DNA of 64,000 nt from an uncultured Muribaculaceae bacterium (GCA_944320595.1 CALUIB010000002.1:111860-175859); one strand, 5' to 3'; shown: positions 41,335 through 49,353, numbered from the stretch's first letter. Program-made: numbers and translations. The notes: generated by a model not told the origin, from the letters alone.

Positions 41335-41406
41335 GGTGTATCAAAATTAGGAAATTATGTGTTTCACGGGCGGCAAAGCCGTCCAATGCCTGTATTTTGA
41401 TACACC
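41335..41406. mobile_element. Short MITE-like element, 72 bp
   Basis: Perfect 13-bp terminal inverted repeats (GGTGTATCAAAAT at 41335-41347 and its complement at 41394-41406). They enclose a small GC-rich hairpin (GGCGG, AAAG loop, CCGTC). The ends are shared with the 34706 element and the single end at 11285, but the interior differs. This and the palindrome at 41441 fill the 323-bp gap between the esterase and nitroreductase genes. Confidence 0.72.
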
Positions 41407-41440
41407 CTCGATAACCGCCTCACGGCCTTTGTGGCTGCAT

Positions 41441-41463
41441 GAGACGGCATAGTATGCCGTCTC
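41441..41463. repeat. GAGACG/CGTCTC palindrome with GCATA core
   Basis: An 11-bp perfect stem GAGACGGCATA pairs with its complement around a single G. The outer six bases are those of the 11154 family, while the core differs in a compensated way, so pairing is kept. Confidence 0.85.
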
Positions 41464-41570
41464 TACGGCGTGGGAGTCGCATTTCTAATGACCTATTTGA
41501 GTTAATCCTCTTTATTTGATTTTTGACAACATCTCCAAGTTCATAATCTGGAACTTCATTTCCATTCATA

Positions 41571-42659
41571 TTACTTGGTGCCGGTGATGCGGCGCAGGAA
41601 GGGAAGGAGCTCGTTGGCCATCTTGCGGTGTTGAGCCTTCGAGGGGTGCAGGTCGGCACCGTAGCCGAGGCTGCCGTCTTGCGGAGTGAAGTCGAAACGG
41701 TAAATCTCCTTGTCGCCTTCGCCGCGCAGGGTGTCATAGATTGCATCGAGGGCGGCATTCTGTTGCCGGAGCGACTCTCCTGCGAGCATACAGCCCGACA
41801 ATATCACAATCTTGGCTCGGGGATAAAGCCCGCGCAAATGCCGCACGAATTTCTCGTAGCTTGTGCGGTATAGTTCGGGGTCGCACCCGGTGGTGCTGAA
41901 GTCGTTGGTGCCGAGTGCTATGCACAGTACATCGGGCTCATTTCCTGCCGTGACCCACTTCTGCGAGTCATCGTAAATGAGCGTGTAGTCATACCACTGC
42001 GGCATGGTGCCGGCATCGTTGTTGCCGTCGTAATTGCGGCATGCGCCTATCCCCGACCGTGCCACCACCGTATAACGCCAGTCGAGTTCGCGAGCCGTGA
42101 TGGCTGCATAGGTATAGAAGAAGTTGGAGTTCGATGGGTCATATTTCACCGAGCCGTCGGCGGCCTCGGTGCCATAGCCGCAAGTCATGGAGTCGCCGAT
42201 AAACTCAATCAGCGGGCGGTCATCCTTCCCCATATCCACAAGCTTTGCGCCCTCGTCAATCAAAAAACCGTAAAACTCGGCTTGCTCCTGGTATTCTTCG
42301 GTGGCAAGCATAAGCTCGATTATGTGGCGGCCATCGGGCAATCCATCGGCTATGCGTATCACGCTGTCGCGTTCGCCGAAGTGTATCTTGCGGTAATTCT
42401 TGTTATCGACACCCACCATGAAGTAGCCGCTGCCGGGTTTCATCTGCACGGCTATCGACGTGCCTGTGAAACAAGCCGTAATGGTGGTACCGGGGTATGC
42501 CATCATCGGCGCAAACCTGTTGGAGAAATTCACTCGACCCATGTAGCGAATGTTGCCGTTGTCGGCACCCACGAACTGCGTTTGGGCAGATGCTGCCGGT
42601 GCCATGAACAGCAGCGCGGCCAATATTATAAAGCAAAACTTCGAGATTTTCATATTCAT
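41571..42659 (-). CDS. SGNH/CE2-type carbohydrate acetyl esterase
   Basis: Protein of 362 residues from the ATG at 42659; signal peptide MNMKISKFCFIILAALLFMA, cleavage near ASAQ. An N-terminal jelly-roll (about 25-140: RYMGRVNFSNRFAPMMAYPG) precedes an SGNH domain with IEFIGDSMTCGYG (Ser near 156), ALGTNDFS as the conserved Asn block and GADLHPSKAQH as the Asp-His block (near 337). This two-domain layout is that of family CE2 esterases, which deacetylate xylan or glucomannan. Nearby GH43 and GH5 genes would suit hemicellulose use, but they are not in one operon. Confidence 0.87.
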   Translation of the reverse strand: MNMKISKFCFIILAALLFMAPAASAQTQFVGADNGNIRYMGRVNFSNRFAPMMAYPGTTITACFTGTSIAVQMKPGSGYFMVGVDNKNYRKIHFGERDSVIRIADGLPDGRHIIELMLATEEYQEQAEFYGFLIDEGAKLVDMGKDDRPLIEFIGDSMTCGYGTEAADGSVKYDPSNSNFFYTYAAITARELDWRYTVVARSGIGACRNYDGNNDAGTMPQWYDYTLIYDDSQKWVTAGNEPDVLCIALGTNDFSTTGCDPELYRTSYEKFVRHLRGLYPRAKIVILSGCMLAGESLRQQNAALDAIYDTLRGEGDKEIYRFDFTPQDGSLGYGADLHPSKAQHRKMANELLPFLRRITGTK

Positions 42660-42705
42660 TACATTTATGCGCATTTTTATAAATAATTTTGTTCGTATAT
42701 ATAGA

Positions 42706-42727
42706 GAGACGCGGTACGACACGTCTC
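42706..42727. repeat. GAGACG/CGTCTC imperfect palindrome
   Basis: GAGACG at 42706-42711 and CGTCTC at 42722-42727 flank a 10-nt core (CGGTACGACA) that is only partly self-complementary. It lies in the 89-bp gap between the nucleoside kinase and esterase genes. Confidence 0.7.
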
Positions 42728-42748
42728 AATAATCAACCATTACACGTA

Positions 42749-44431
42749 TCAATAATGGAAACTACTGCCGCCAAGGAACTCCCTCAGCAGGCTGGTGCTT
42801 GGAATTTGCTCCTCGCTGATGGGCAGGAAGTAGCCGAGGAATGTGAGCAGGCGCACGGCCTCGGCAAATTCGGGCACATTGCGCGGCACCTTCCGCAACA
42901 GCGGCACGGCATAATCCTTCATAACGCCAAGTTCAAAGAGCAGCGACGAATTAAACGTGGCATCTGCGTTCTCCTGGAACGGGAAAATCCACCGCTCCTC
43001 GCCGCGGCGCACACTGGGCCAGCGGGCAATAGTATCGAGCGCGTCAGAGCCGCGATACTTGTGGTCGCGTATTATGCGGCGCAACAGGCGATTGTCGGTA
43101 GTGGGCACCCAGTTATGGTCGTCGATGGTAAGCGTTGTCAAGGCCGACACATACAGGCGGAACTTCTGGTCCTCGGGAATCTGCGCCGTCAGTTCGGGAT
43201 TCAACCCATGTATGCCCTCTATGAGCAGCACGTTGTTTTCGCCAAGCTGCATCTTTTCGCCCTTGAACACCCGGCGACCGGTGGCGAAGTCGTAGGTGGG
43301 CATCTCCACCTCCTCGCCCGCTATGAGGCGGCGCAAGTCGCGGTTAAACAAGTCCAAGTCGAGCGCATACAGCGACTCGTAGTCATATTCCCCATTCTCG
43401 TCCTTTGGCGTGGCCTCACGGTCAACGAAGTAATTATCGAGCGAAATCACCCGTGGAATTATGCGGTTAATCATCAGCTGTATGGCCAGCCGGCGCGACG
43501 AAGTGGTCTTTCCGCTCGACGACGGGCCGGCAATAAGCACAATCCTGGCCTTGCCCTGCCGGTAACGGCTTGCAATCTCGTCGGCTATGCGCGAGAAATT
43601 GGCATCGTGCAACGCCTCGGCCACATTGATTAGCATCGACGTCTTGCCATCGAGCACGGCACGGTTCAAGTCAGCCACGTTGGTAATCCCCACCACCTCG
43701 TTGAACTTCAAGTAGTCGTCAAACGCCTCAAGCATCTTGTCTTGCCTCGACGGCTTACGTGCCACGCCGGGATTGACGGGGTCGGGGCCGAGCAGCAACA
43801 TACCGTTGTGGTATTTAACCAAGTCGAACACCCCAATCGCGCCCGTTGATGGCGCAAGGTTGCCATAGTAGCTGTCGGGGGTGTCGCCAAGCGTGTAATA
43901 CACCGAATATATCTCGTCGGAGGTGTCGAGCAGTTCCACCTTGTCGAGCAACCCGGCATCAAGGAATATCTTGCGCACGTCGCGCGTAAGCCGTTGACGG
44001 CGCACAAACGGCAGGTCGGCATCGACAATTCGGTGCATTTGCTGCTTGATGGCCTCCACAAGCGCGTCATCGGGTTCCACGGCACGCTCCTCGTCATCGA
44101 CAATCAGCGCGTAATACCCGTTCGACACCGAGTGGCGCATACGCAGGCGCATGGCCGGGCACACGTCGAGCATGGCCTTGTAAAGCACCATGCAAAGCGA
44201 GCGCACATACACGCGTTGCCCCGAGGGCGACCGTTGGTCGAGGAACTCCACCATGTTGGGCTTGTACACCGGGAAGTGCAAGTCCTCGGTCTTGTTGTTC
44301 ACATGGGCGCATATAGGCGTTATGCCTATGCGCTCCTTCAGCCTGTCATATATTTCGAGCAGCGTTTCGCCGCCCTGCACAAGCACATACTCGTCGGTAT
44401 TCTTGCAATATATGTTTAACGATTCGGTCAT
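42749..44431 (-). CDS. TGS-domain nucleoside (uridine) kinase
   Basis: Protein of 560 residues from the ATG at 44431. The N-terminal 60 residues are a TGS-like domain (MTESLNIYCKNTDEYVLVQG, GGETLLEIYDRL), followed by a region like the second domain of threonyl-tRNA synthetase (MRLRMRHSVSNGYYALIVDD). The C-terminal half is a P-loop kinase of the phosphoribulokinase/uridine kinase family: IAGPSSSGKTTSSRRLA near residue 299, VISLDNYFVDREATP and LLIEGIHGLNPEL. The architecture is common in Bacteroidota and annotated as nucleoside kinase; uridine is the likely but unproven substrate. The S24 regulator gene ends 26 bp upstream. Confidence 0.9.
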   Translation of the reverse strand: MTESLNIYCKNTDEYVLVQGGETLLEIYDRLKERIGITPICAHVNNKTEDLHFPVYKPNMVEFLDQRSPSGQRVYVRSLCMVLYKAMLDVCPAMRLRMRHSVSNGYYALIVDDEERAVEPDDALVEAIKQQMHRIVDADLPFVRRQRLTRDVRKIFLDAGLLDKVELLDTSDEIYSVYYTLGDTPDSYYGNLAPSTGAIGVFDLVKYHNGMLLLGPDPVNPGVARKPSRQDKMLEAFDDYLKFNEVVGITNVADLNRAVLDGKTSMLINVAEALHDANFSRIADEIASRYRQGKARIVLIAGPSSSGKTTSSRRLAIQLMINRIIPRVISLDNYFVDREATPKDENGEYDYESLYALDLDLFNRDLRRLIAGEEVEMPTYDFATGRRVFKGEKMQLGENNVLLIEGIHGLNPELTAQIPEDQKFRLYVSALTTLTIDDHNWVPTTDNRLLRRIIRDHKYRGSDALDTIARWPSVRRGEERWIFPFQENADATFNSSLLFELGVMKDYAVPLLRKVPRNVPEFAEAVRLLTFLGYFLPISEEQIPSTSLLREFLGGSSFHY

Positions 44432-44457
44432 TGCATTTGGTATTGTTATGTTATTAA

Positions 44458-45156
44458 TCACATTCGGGTGTCAATGTGGATTATATTTTGCACAAACATC
44501 AGCTCGCGTATGTCGCTGCGGTCGATTTCCATGTCGTCGTACTGCGGATTTTCGCTACGCAATATCACCTTCGAGGCATCGGCGTGGCGGCGCACATACT
44601 TCACCATGCAATAATCGTCGAGCAGCACCACGTAAATCTGCCCCCAAAAGATGTGCTGCGCATTGGTAAGCTCGCGCACGGCAAGCATATCGCCGTTGCG
44701 TATCACGGGGGTCATGCTGTCGCCACTCACCTTCACTATCCGACATCGCTGCGACATATCGGGCAGGTCGATGTAGCCTATTATGTTCTCGTCGGCAAAC
44801 ATCATTGCCCGGGGCATCACTCCGGCTGTGACATCAATGTCATAAACCGGCACCCCTGGATTGGCCATGCTCGACGGCTCGCTGCTGATGCGGCTGCTCA
44901 CGAGCGTTTGGCTCGGCAGCGCAGGCTGCGACTTGGCGTATGGCAGGTCGTCGCCGGTCTCAAGCCATCGTTTCGACAGCCCCAGGTTTATTACTAAGCG
45001 GTTGATAAGCGACTCGTTTATAGCGAGTTTCCCGTTAAGGTATTTCGACAAGTTTGAAGAGTCGATGCCCACCTGCCTTGAAAACTCGTTCTGCGTCAGC
45101 CGCATTTCGCTTATTATATACCGCAGCCTCTTTATTATTTCTTCGTTGTTATACAT
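44458..45156 (-). CDS. LexA/CI-like regulator: XRE HTH plus S24 peptidase domain
   Basis: Protein of 232 residues from the ATG at 45156. The N-terminal HTH (RLTQNEFSRQVGIDSSNLSK) is followed by a linker and an S24 peptidase domain with VSGDSMTP (Ser near 146) and CMVKYVRR (Lys near 183), the catalytic dyad of self-cleaving repressors. It therefore could respond to DNA damage. No prophage genes surround it; it lies between GH43 (33 bp) and the nucleoside kinase. Targets are unknown. The cleavage site between HTH and dyad (TAGVMPRAMM in place of the usual Ala-Gly) is plausible but not certain. Confidence 0.9.
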   Translation of the reverse strand: MYNNEEIIKRLRYIISEMRLTQNEFSRQVGIDSSNLSKYLNGKLAINESLINRLVINLGLSKRWLETGDDLPYAKSQPALPSQTLVSSRISSEPSSMANPGVPVYDIDVTAGVMPRAMMFADENIIGYIDLPDMSQRCRIVKVSGDSMTPVIRNGDMLAVRELTNAQHIFWGQIYVVLLDDYCMVKYVRRHADASKVILRSENPQYDDMEIDRSDIRELMFVQNIIHIDTRM

Positions 45157-45189
45157 GGTATCGGTCTGTTTTGTTTTGCAATTTACCAA

Positions 45190-46794
45190 TTATTCTTTGG
45201 CATTTTGCCAAGCCTTGACGCTTTTTAACGATGTTTCACCTATATTTCCAGGGCCGTCGTGAGTGTATCGGAACCAGTCGAACGACACCTGGCCACCGTC
45301 GGCAACGGTATTGTAGCAATACAATCCCACGCGCACACCCTTCCAGTTGCCAAATTCCATGGCAAACGGCTTGCCCACCGGCTCGAACTCACGCCCATCG
45401 CGGCTGTACGACAGCACGTAACGGTTAGCCGTGGCATCGGCCTGCAAGCGCAAATATACCGTCTTGCCAGCCACCTTCAGCGTCTGTACCATTTTCCCGT
45501 CAGCCTCAAAATAAAGCATAGTTTTCCCTTGCTCCTTCATCACGCCTATCACATTGTTCCTTGCCCCCATGCAGGCAAGTCCGCACCGCTGCCCGTCGGC
45601 CATGCGGCCAAAGTCCATCTTCACCGTGGCCGTGCCTTGGTAGCCTACTGTTTTTTGGGTCAATGTGTTACGAGCAGCCTTGAAATCGGCGGCATGGAGA
45701 GCCTGCAACGTCAGCATCCCTTCCCTTGCCGAAAGCGACCATGCCGAGTCCACCGAGTTATGGTTGAACTGCCACTGCAACCCGAGCCGTGACCCGTTGA
45801 AATCATCACTGGTCTGCGGCGACTGAATGGCGAAATCGCCCTCCACACCGGGCTTTGTCCACACCGTCACCGGCTCGCCTATGCCGTTGCGGTCGATGTC
45901 AACACCCACCACAGGCCAGCCATCCTCCCAGTGCATGGGCTGCAAGTGCACCACGCGCCCCAGCGGATTATATTGCTGGAAGTGGAAGAAGTACCACTCG
46001 CCATCGGGCGTATCGACCATCGCTCCCTGATGCGGCCCGTTGATTGCAGTAGTTCCCTGCTCCAGCACCACGCGCTTTTCGTAAGGGCCATATATGTTCT
46101 TTGAACGCAGCACCGTCTGCCACCCAGTCTGCACACCGCCTTCGGGTATGCTCAGGTAATAATACCCGTCGCGCTTGTGTATCTTCGTACCCTCGGCCAC
46201 AGGCCCGGTATAGACAGTGCAGCCGTCGTCGAGCAGCCGTGTGCCGTCGGGACTCATTCGATGCAGTATAATAGGCCCGGCACCGAGAATGCTGCGCCCC
46301 AAGTAGGCCTGCCCGTCCTCATCCCAAAACGGGCAAGGGTCTTCCCACCCCTTCTCGTGGCACACGTTGAGCAACGGACTCCATGGCCCGGCCGGATTGG
46401 TGGCGTTCGACATGAACAACCCCTCGTCGGGGGTGCAGAAAAACACCCAAAACTTGCCATCATGATAGCGCAACGACGGTGCCCATGAGCCGCCGCCATA
46501 ATGTTCATTGCTATCCCAACCCGGGAAGTCGAAACGCCAGTAAACCTGCGACAGCAGCCTCCAGTTTACCATATCGTCGGACTCAAGCACCTGCATACCC
46601 ATGAAATGGAAATCGGATGCCACCATATAGTATTTCTCTCCCACCCTAATCACGTCGGGGTCGGAATAATCGGCGTTCAATATCGGGTTGATATATGTGC
46701 CATTGCCTTGGTCGCCCCACGTGGGGAGCGCAGCCTGAGCCACACCCATGCTTGCAGCAATGCCGAGCAACAAAACAGAAAATCTTTTCATCAT
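45190..46794 (-). CDS. GH43 beta-xylosidase/arabinofuranosidase-like enzyme with C-terminal beta-sandwich
   Basis: Protein of 534 residues (two adjacent ATGs at 46794 and 46791) with a signal peptide ending near VAQA. The five-blade propeller has YINPILNADYSDPDVIRVGE (catalytic base Asp), EDPCPFWDEDGQAYL and VAEGTKIHKRDGYYYLSIPE (general acid Glu). The C-terminal 200 residues (DDFNGSRLGLQWQFNHN onward) form a concanavalin-like GH43_C2 domain. It probably removes xylose or arabinose from hemicellulose side chains; subfamily cannot be fixed by eye. It is transcribed away from the repeat array. Confidence 0.92.
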   Translation of the reverse strand: MMKRFSVLLLGIAASMGVAQAALPTWGDQGNGTYINPILNADYSDPDVIRVGEKYYMVASDFHFMGMQVLESDDMVNWRLLSQVYWRFDFPGWDSNEHYGGGSWAPSLRYHDGKFWVFFCTPDEGLFMSNATNPAGPWSPLLNVCHEKGWEDPCPFWDEDGQAYLGRSILGAGPIILHRMSPDGTRLLDDGCTVYTGPVAEGTKIHKRDGYYYLSIPEGGVQTGWQTVLRSKNIYGPYEKRVVLEQGTTAINGPHQGAMVDTPDGEWYFFHFQQYNPLGRVVHLQPMHWEDGWPVVGVDIDRNGIGEPVTVWTKPGVEGDFAIQSPQTSDDFNGSRLGLQWQFNHNSVDSAWSLSAREGMLTLQALHAADFKAARNTLTQKTVGYQGTATVKMDFGRMADGQRCGLACMGARNNVIGVMKEQGKTMLYFEADGKMVQTLKVAGKTVYLRLQADATANRYVLSYSRDGREFEPVGKPFAMEFGNWKGVRVGLYCYNTVADGGQVSFDWFRYTHDGPGNIGETSLKSVKAWQNAKE

Positions 46795-46825
46795 AAACAG
46801 CTAAACATTAGTTTTAGGGTTAATT

Positions 46826-46876
46826 GGGTGCATATATCCTCCTATTTTGGCATGCACCCTTGTCTTGTCAAAGATA
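46826..46876 (-). promoter_or_regulatory. GH43 promoter -7 box and leader hairpin
   Basis: The minus strand has TATCTTTG at 46876-46869, 75 bp before the ATG. Just after the predicted start of transcription lies a stem GGGTGCAT (46852-46859 with 46826-46833, 18-nt loop), which would put a hairpin at the very 5' end of the mRNA. No good -33 element is seen. The flanking 46877-46974 holds nothing recognisable. Confidence 0.5.
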
Positions 46877-46974
46877 CAAATTATCTTGTACATTTCCATG
46901 ATTACCTGTAACGGTTTTTCATGACGCATCCACGGCGGTCGGGGTGCATACAAAATGTATTTCCGCTCCGTAGA

Positions 46975-47291
46975 GGCTGCGCCTCGGCAATGCAAAAAAA
47001 ATTGGCAGGCCATTTTTTTGCCATTGCGCTCGGCTTGCGCTATCTTTCCATAAGACAGGCTGCGCCTCGGCAATGCAAAAAAATTGGCAAGCCATTTTTG
47101 CCATTGCGCTCGGCTTGCGCTATCTTTCCATAAGACAGGCTGCGCCTCGGCAATGCAAAAAATTGGCAAGCCATTTTTTTGCCATTGCACTCGGCTTGCG
47201 CTATCTTTCCATAAGACAGGCTGCGCCTCGGCAATGCAAAAAAATTGGCAAGCCATTTTTTTGCCATTGCACTCGGCTTGCGCTATCTTTG
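46975..47291 (+). repeat. Four tandem 80-83 bp repeats carrying promoter-like elements
   Basis: Units start at 46975, 47058, 47138 and 47219 with GGCTGCGCCTCGGCAATGC. Each contains an internal inverted repeat (TTGGCAAG and TTGCCA) and ends with TTTG, 20 nt, TATCTTTN. Only the fourth unit, next to the DUF456 gene, ends with the full TATCTTTG; the first three end in TATCTTTC. Open reading frames in this stretch are products of the repeat and are not considered genes. Confidence 0.9.
47260..47291 (+). promoter_or_regulatory. Promoter in the last repeat unit, for DUF456 gene
   Basis: TTTG (47260-47263), exactly 20 nt, TATCTTTG (47284-47291) is a near-perfect Bacteroidota promoter. The ATG at 47329 follows after 37 nt. 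Confidence 0.75.
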
Positions 47292-47328
47292 CCAACTACA
47301 AAACAAATAGCACATTTTTTATAATAGC

Positions 47329-47802
47329 ATGGATATTCTATTGATAATCTTGGGGGCTGTGTGCCTCATAACAGGCTTGATTGGGTGCATTGCTCCCGTG
47401 CTGCCGGGGCCGCCGCTGTCATACGTCGGGTTGCTGCTGCTCCACTTCACCGACCGCGTGAGTTTCTCTACTACCGAACTGCTTGTGTGGGCCGCCATAG
47501 TAGTGGTTGTACTGCTGCTCGACTACTTCGTGCCAATGCTCGGCACCAAGTATTTCGGCGGTAGCAAATGGGGCGAACGTGGCTGCGTGGTGGGCACTAT
47601 CGCCGGGCTGTTTTTCATGCCTTGGGGCATAGTGGTGGGGCCATTTGTCGGCGCATTGGCCGGTGAATTGATTGGCGGCAGCCGCACGGGGCAGGCACTA
47701 AAAGCCAGCCTTGGGTCGCTGATAGGGTTCCTGCTTGGCACTGTGATAAAGTGCATAGTGTGCGGCTACTTCATCTACGTATTTGTGGCGGCAATCTTTT
47801 GA
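47329..47802 (+). CDS. DUF456 membrane protein
   Basis: Protein of 157 residues and very hydrophobic: about four to five helices (LLIILGAVCLITGLIGCIAP, LLVWAAIVVVVLLLDYF, GLFFMPWGIVVGPFVGALAG, SLGSLIGFLLGTVIKCIVCG). The segments PVLPGPPLSYVGLLLLH, GTKYFGGSKWG and GPFVGALAGELIGG are the conserved DUF456 motifs, the last a glycine-zipper type pattern. Function is unknown. It is convergent with the GH5 gene, whose stop is 6 bp away, and is driven by the repeat-borne promoter. Confidence 0.92.
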   Translation: MDILLIILGAVCLITGLIGCIAPVLPGPPLSYVGLLLLHFTDRVSFSTTELLVWAAIVVVVLLLDYFVPMLGTKYFGGSKWGERGCVVGTIAGLFFMPWGIVVGPFVGALAGELIGGSRTGQALKASLGSLIGFLLGTVIKCIVCGYFIYVFVAAIF

Positions 47803-47808
47803 AACAGG

Positions 47809-49098
47809 TTATCGTAACGAGGCTGCGGCCTCACCGATAATTCGCACGGTGCTACTGTCACAGTCGAACACCGAGTACAAGCCTTGCGGCTCATGGGCGG
47901 GGTCGCAAGTGAACGGGTCACCGGGCTGCCACATCTCATTCACAGGCCGAGCCAAGCCGCCCCATCCCCAAAAATTGCAACCGGCAAGCAACGTGTCGCC
48001 ACACACAATGTCGAACACATAGCGATAATACGCATCGCGCCCCGTAGTGGGCGAACCGGGCGTGAGCAACCGCCCGTCGCGCGGATAACCAAATTCTTCA
48101 AGCACAAGCGGCTTGCCAGTACCCTTCAACGCTGCAAGGTGAGCCTCGATATACTGCCGCGTGGCACGGCAAGCCTTTTCCACCCCCGCCTCGACCGAAT
48201 CGCGCGCCACCCACTGCCACGTATGCGGCCACACGTGAATGACGGCATAGTCCACCTGAGGCATGGCATGGATACGCGCCCACAGGTCGAGGTCAACTTC
48301 GCAGCCATACAATCCCTCGCTACCGGTCGATACAAGGTGGTTAGGGTCAATCTCCTTTATGATTTGCGCCGTACGCCCTATCCATGCCATAAGTGAATCC
48401 TTCCCCTCGCGGCTGAATGCCCGCGGCTCGTTGCACACCTGCCACGACATGATGGCCGGCGAGGAGGCGTAGGGGCGGCCCGTGAGCGAATTTGTGCGAC
48501 CCACAATGCGGCGCACGTGGCGGTAATACATCTGCTTTGCGCTGTCGTCAAGGACGAAGTTGCGGGCATACTGGCACCAGGTACCCCAATCTACCTCGGT
48601 GGGCAGCGGCGCAGTGCCATGGCCAGTCCATTCAAGGTAGGTGCTGAAACCGCCGCTCCATTCCCACGCATTGGTTAGATAAACCACGGCTTTCATGCCT
48701 CGCCGTTCAAGCTCCTGCAACAAGTAATCGAGTCCTTGCAGCAACGTGTCATTATATTCGCCCGGACGGGGCTGCAACGTAGGCTCGATGTGGGTGCGAA
48801 CGCCGTGAGGGCCGTCGGCCCCGGCAAGTATGCGCAAGTTATTGATGCCAAGAGCCTGCAATGAATCGAGTTCCGCCATCAAGCGTTCCCTGTCGCCACC
48901 CTGCCCGGTCGAGGCCAGTATGGGCGCATACCACAAGTTGGTGCCAACGTAGCGGTAAGGCCGCCCGTCGATGGCAAAACCGCCATCCTGCACCGTCACA
49001 AACCCAGTGGCGGCTACCTGCTGCCCGCCACCCACACACGACACGGCAACCGCAACCATCGCAACTACCGCAATCAAGGCATAAAATATAGTTTTCAT
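47809..49098 (-). CDS. GH5 (subfamily 7-like) beta-mannanase, lipoprotein
   Basis: Protein of 429 residues from the ATG at 49098; lipobox VAVSC (Cys21). The catalytic domain starts with GFVTVQDGGFAIDGRPYRYV and GTNLWYAP, continues with LNAWEWSGG-like YLTNAWEWSGGFSTYLEW, and has SWQVCNEPR (acid/base Glu near 222) and VLEEFGYP (nucleophile Glu near 334), plus CNFWGWGG. This set matches GH5_7 endo-beta-1,4-mannanases. It is probably surface or periplasmic. The promoter lies in the innermost unit of an upstream repeat array. Confidence 0.9.
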   Translation of the reverse strand: MKTIFYALIAVVAMVAVAVSCVGGGQQVAATGFVTVQDGGFAIDGRPYRYVGTNLWYAPILASTGQGGDRERLMAELDSLQALGINNLRILAGADGPHGVRTHIEPTLQPRPGEYNDTLLQGLDYLLQELERRGMKAVVYLTNAWEWSGGFSTYLEWTGHGTAPLPTEVDWGTWCQYARNFVLDDSAKQMYYRHVRRIVGRTNSLTGRPYASSPAIMSWQVCNEPRAFSREGKDSLMAWIGRTAQIIKEIDPNHLVSTGSEGLYGCEVDLDLWARIHAMPQVDYAVIHVWPHTWQWVARDSVEAGVEKACRATRQYIEAHLAALKGTGKPLVLEEFGYPRDGRLLTPGSPTTGRDAYYRYVFDIVCGDTLLAGCNFWGWGGLARPVNEMWQPGDPFTCDPAHEPQGLYSVFDCDSSTVRIIGEAAASLR

Positions 49099-49140
49099 AA
49101 TCAATGATATTCCACAATCCACACGCTGGTGCATTTTAGG

Positions 49141-49172
49141 CAAAGACAGTGCAAGCCGAGCGCAATGGCAAA
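49141..49172 (-). promoter_or_regulatory. Promoter in the first repeat unit, for the GH5 gene
   Basis: The minus strand reads TTTG (49172-49169), 20 nt, TGTCTTTG (49148-49141). Spacing equals that of the 47260 promoter. The GH5 ATG lies 42 nt downstream. Confidence 0.68.
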
Positions 49173-49314
49173 AAATGGCTTGCCCATTTTTTTCGAGCCG
49201 AAGCCTATCTTATCAAAAGATAGCGCAAGCCGAGCGCAATGGCAAAAAATGGCTTGCCCATTTTTTTCGAGCCGAAGCCTATCTTATCAAAAGATAGCGC
49301 AAGCCGAGCGCAAT
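49141..49314 (-). repeat. Tandem 74-bp repeats, inverted relatives of the 46975 array
   Basis: Units start at 49151, 49225 and (partial) 49299 with GCAAGCCGAGCGCAAT. The minus strand contains the same TTTTTTGCCATTGCGCTCGG and GCTTGCGCTATC segments as the 46975 array, while the rest of the unit differs. The gene-proximal unit ends in TGTCTTTG; the distal unit ends in TATCTTTT. No coding region is supported here. Confidence 0.88.
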
Positions 49315-49321
49315 ACAAAGA

Positions 49322-49353
49322 TAATAAAAAGGGCGGACACTTTCGCGTCCGCC
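49322..49353 (-). terminator. Rho-independent terminator of the DUF5689 gene
   Basis: On the minus strand, stem GGCGGAC (7 bp, 49347-49353 with 49332-49338), loop GCGAAAGT, then CTTTTTATTAT. It is 39 bp after the stop of the lipoprotein gene at 49393. Confidence 0.85.

Noticed and set aside
46975..47291. CRISPR array
   Set aside because: Units are contiguous and nearly identical over 80 bp, with no unique spacers and no cas genes.
46801..47295. Open frames in the repeat array encoding repeated CxIAEAQPVLWKDSA peptides
   Set aside because: They only mirror the tandem repeat, contain its promoter elements and have no start context of their own.
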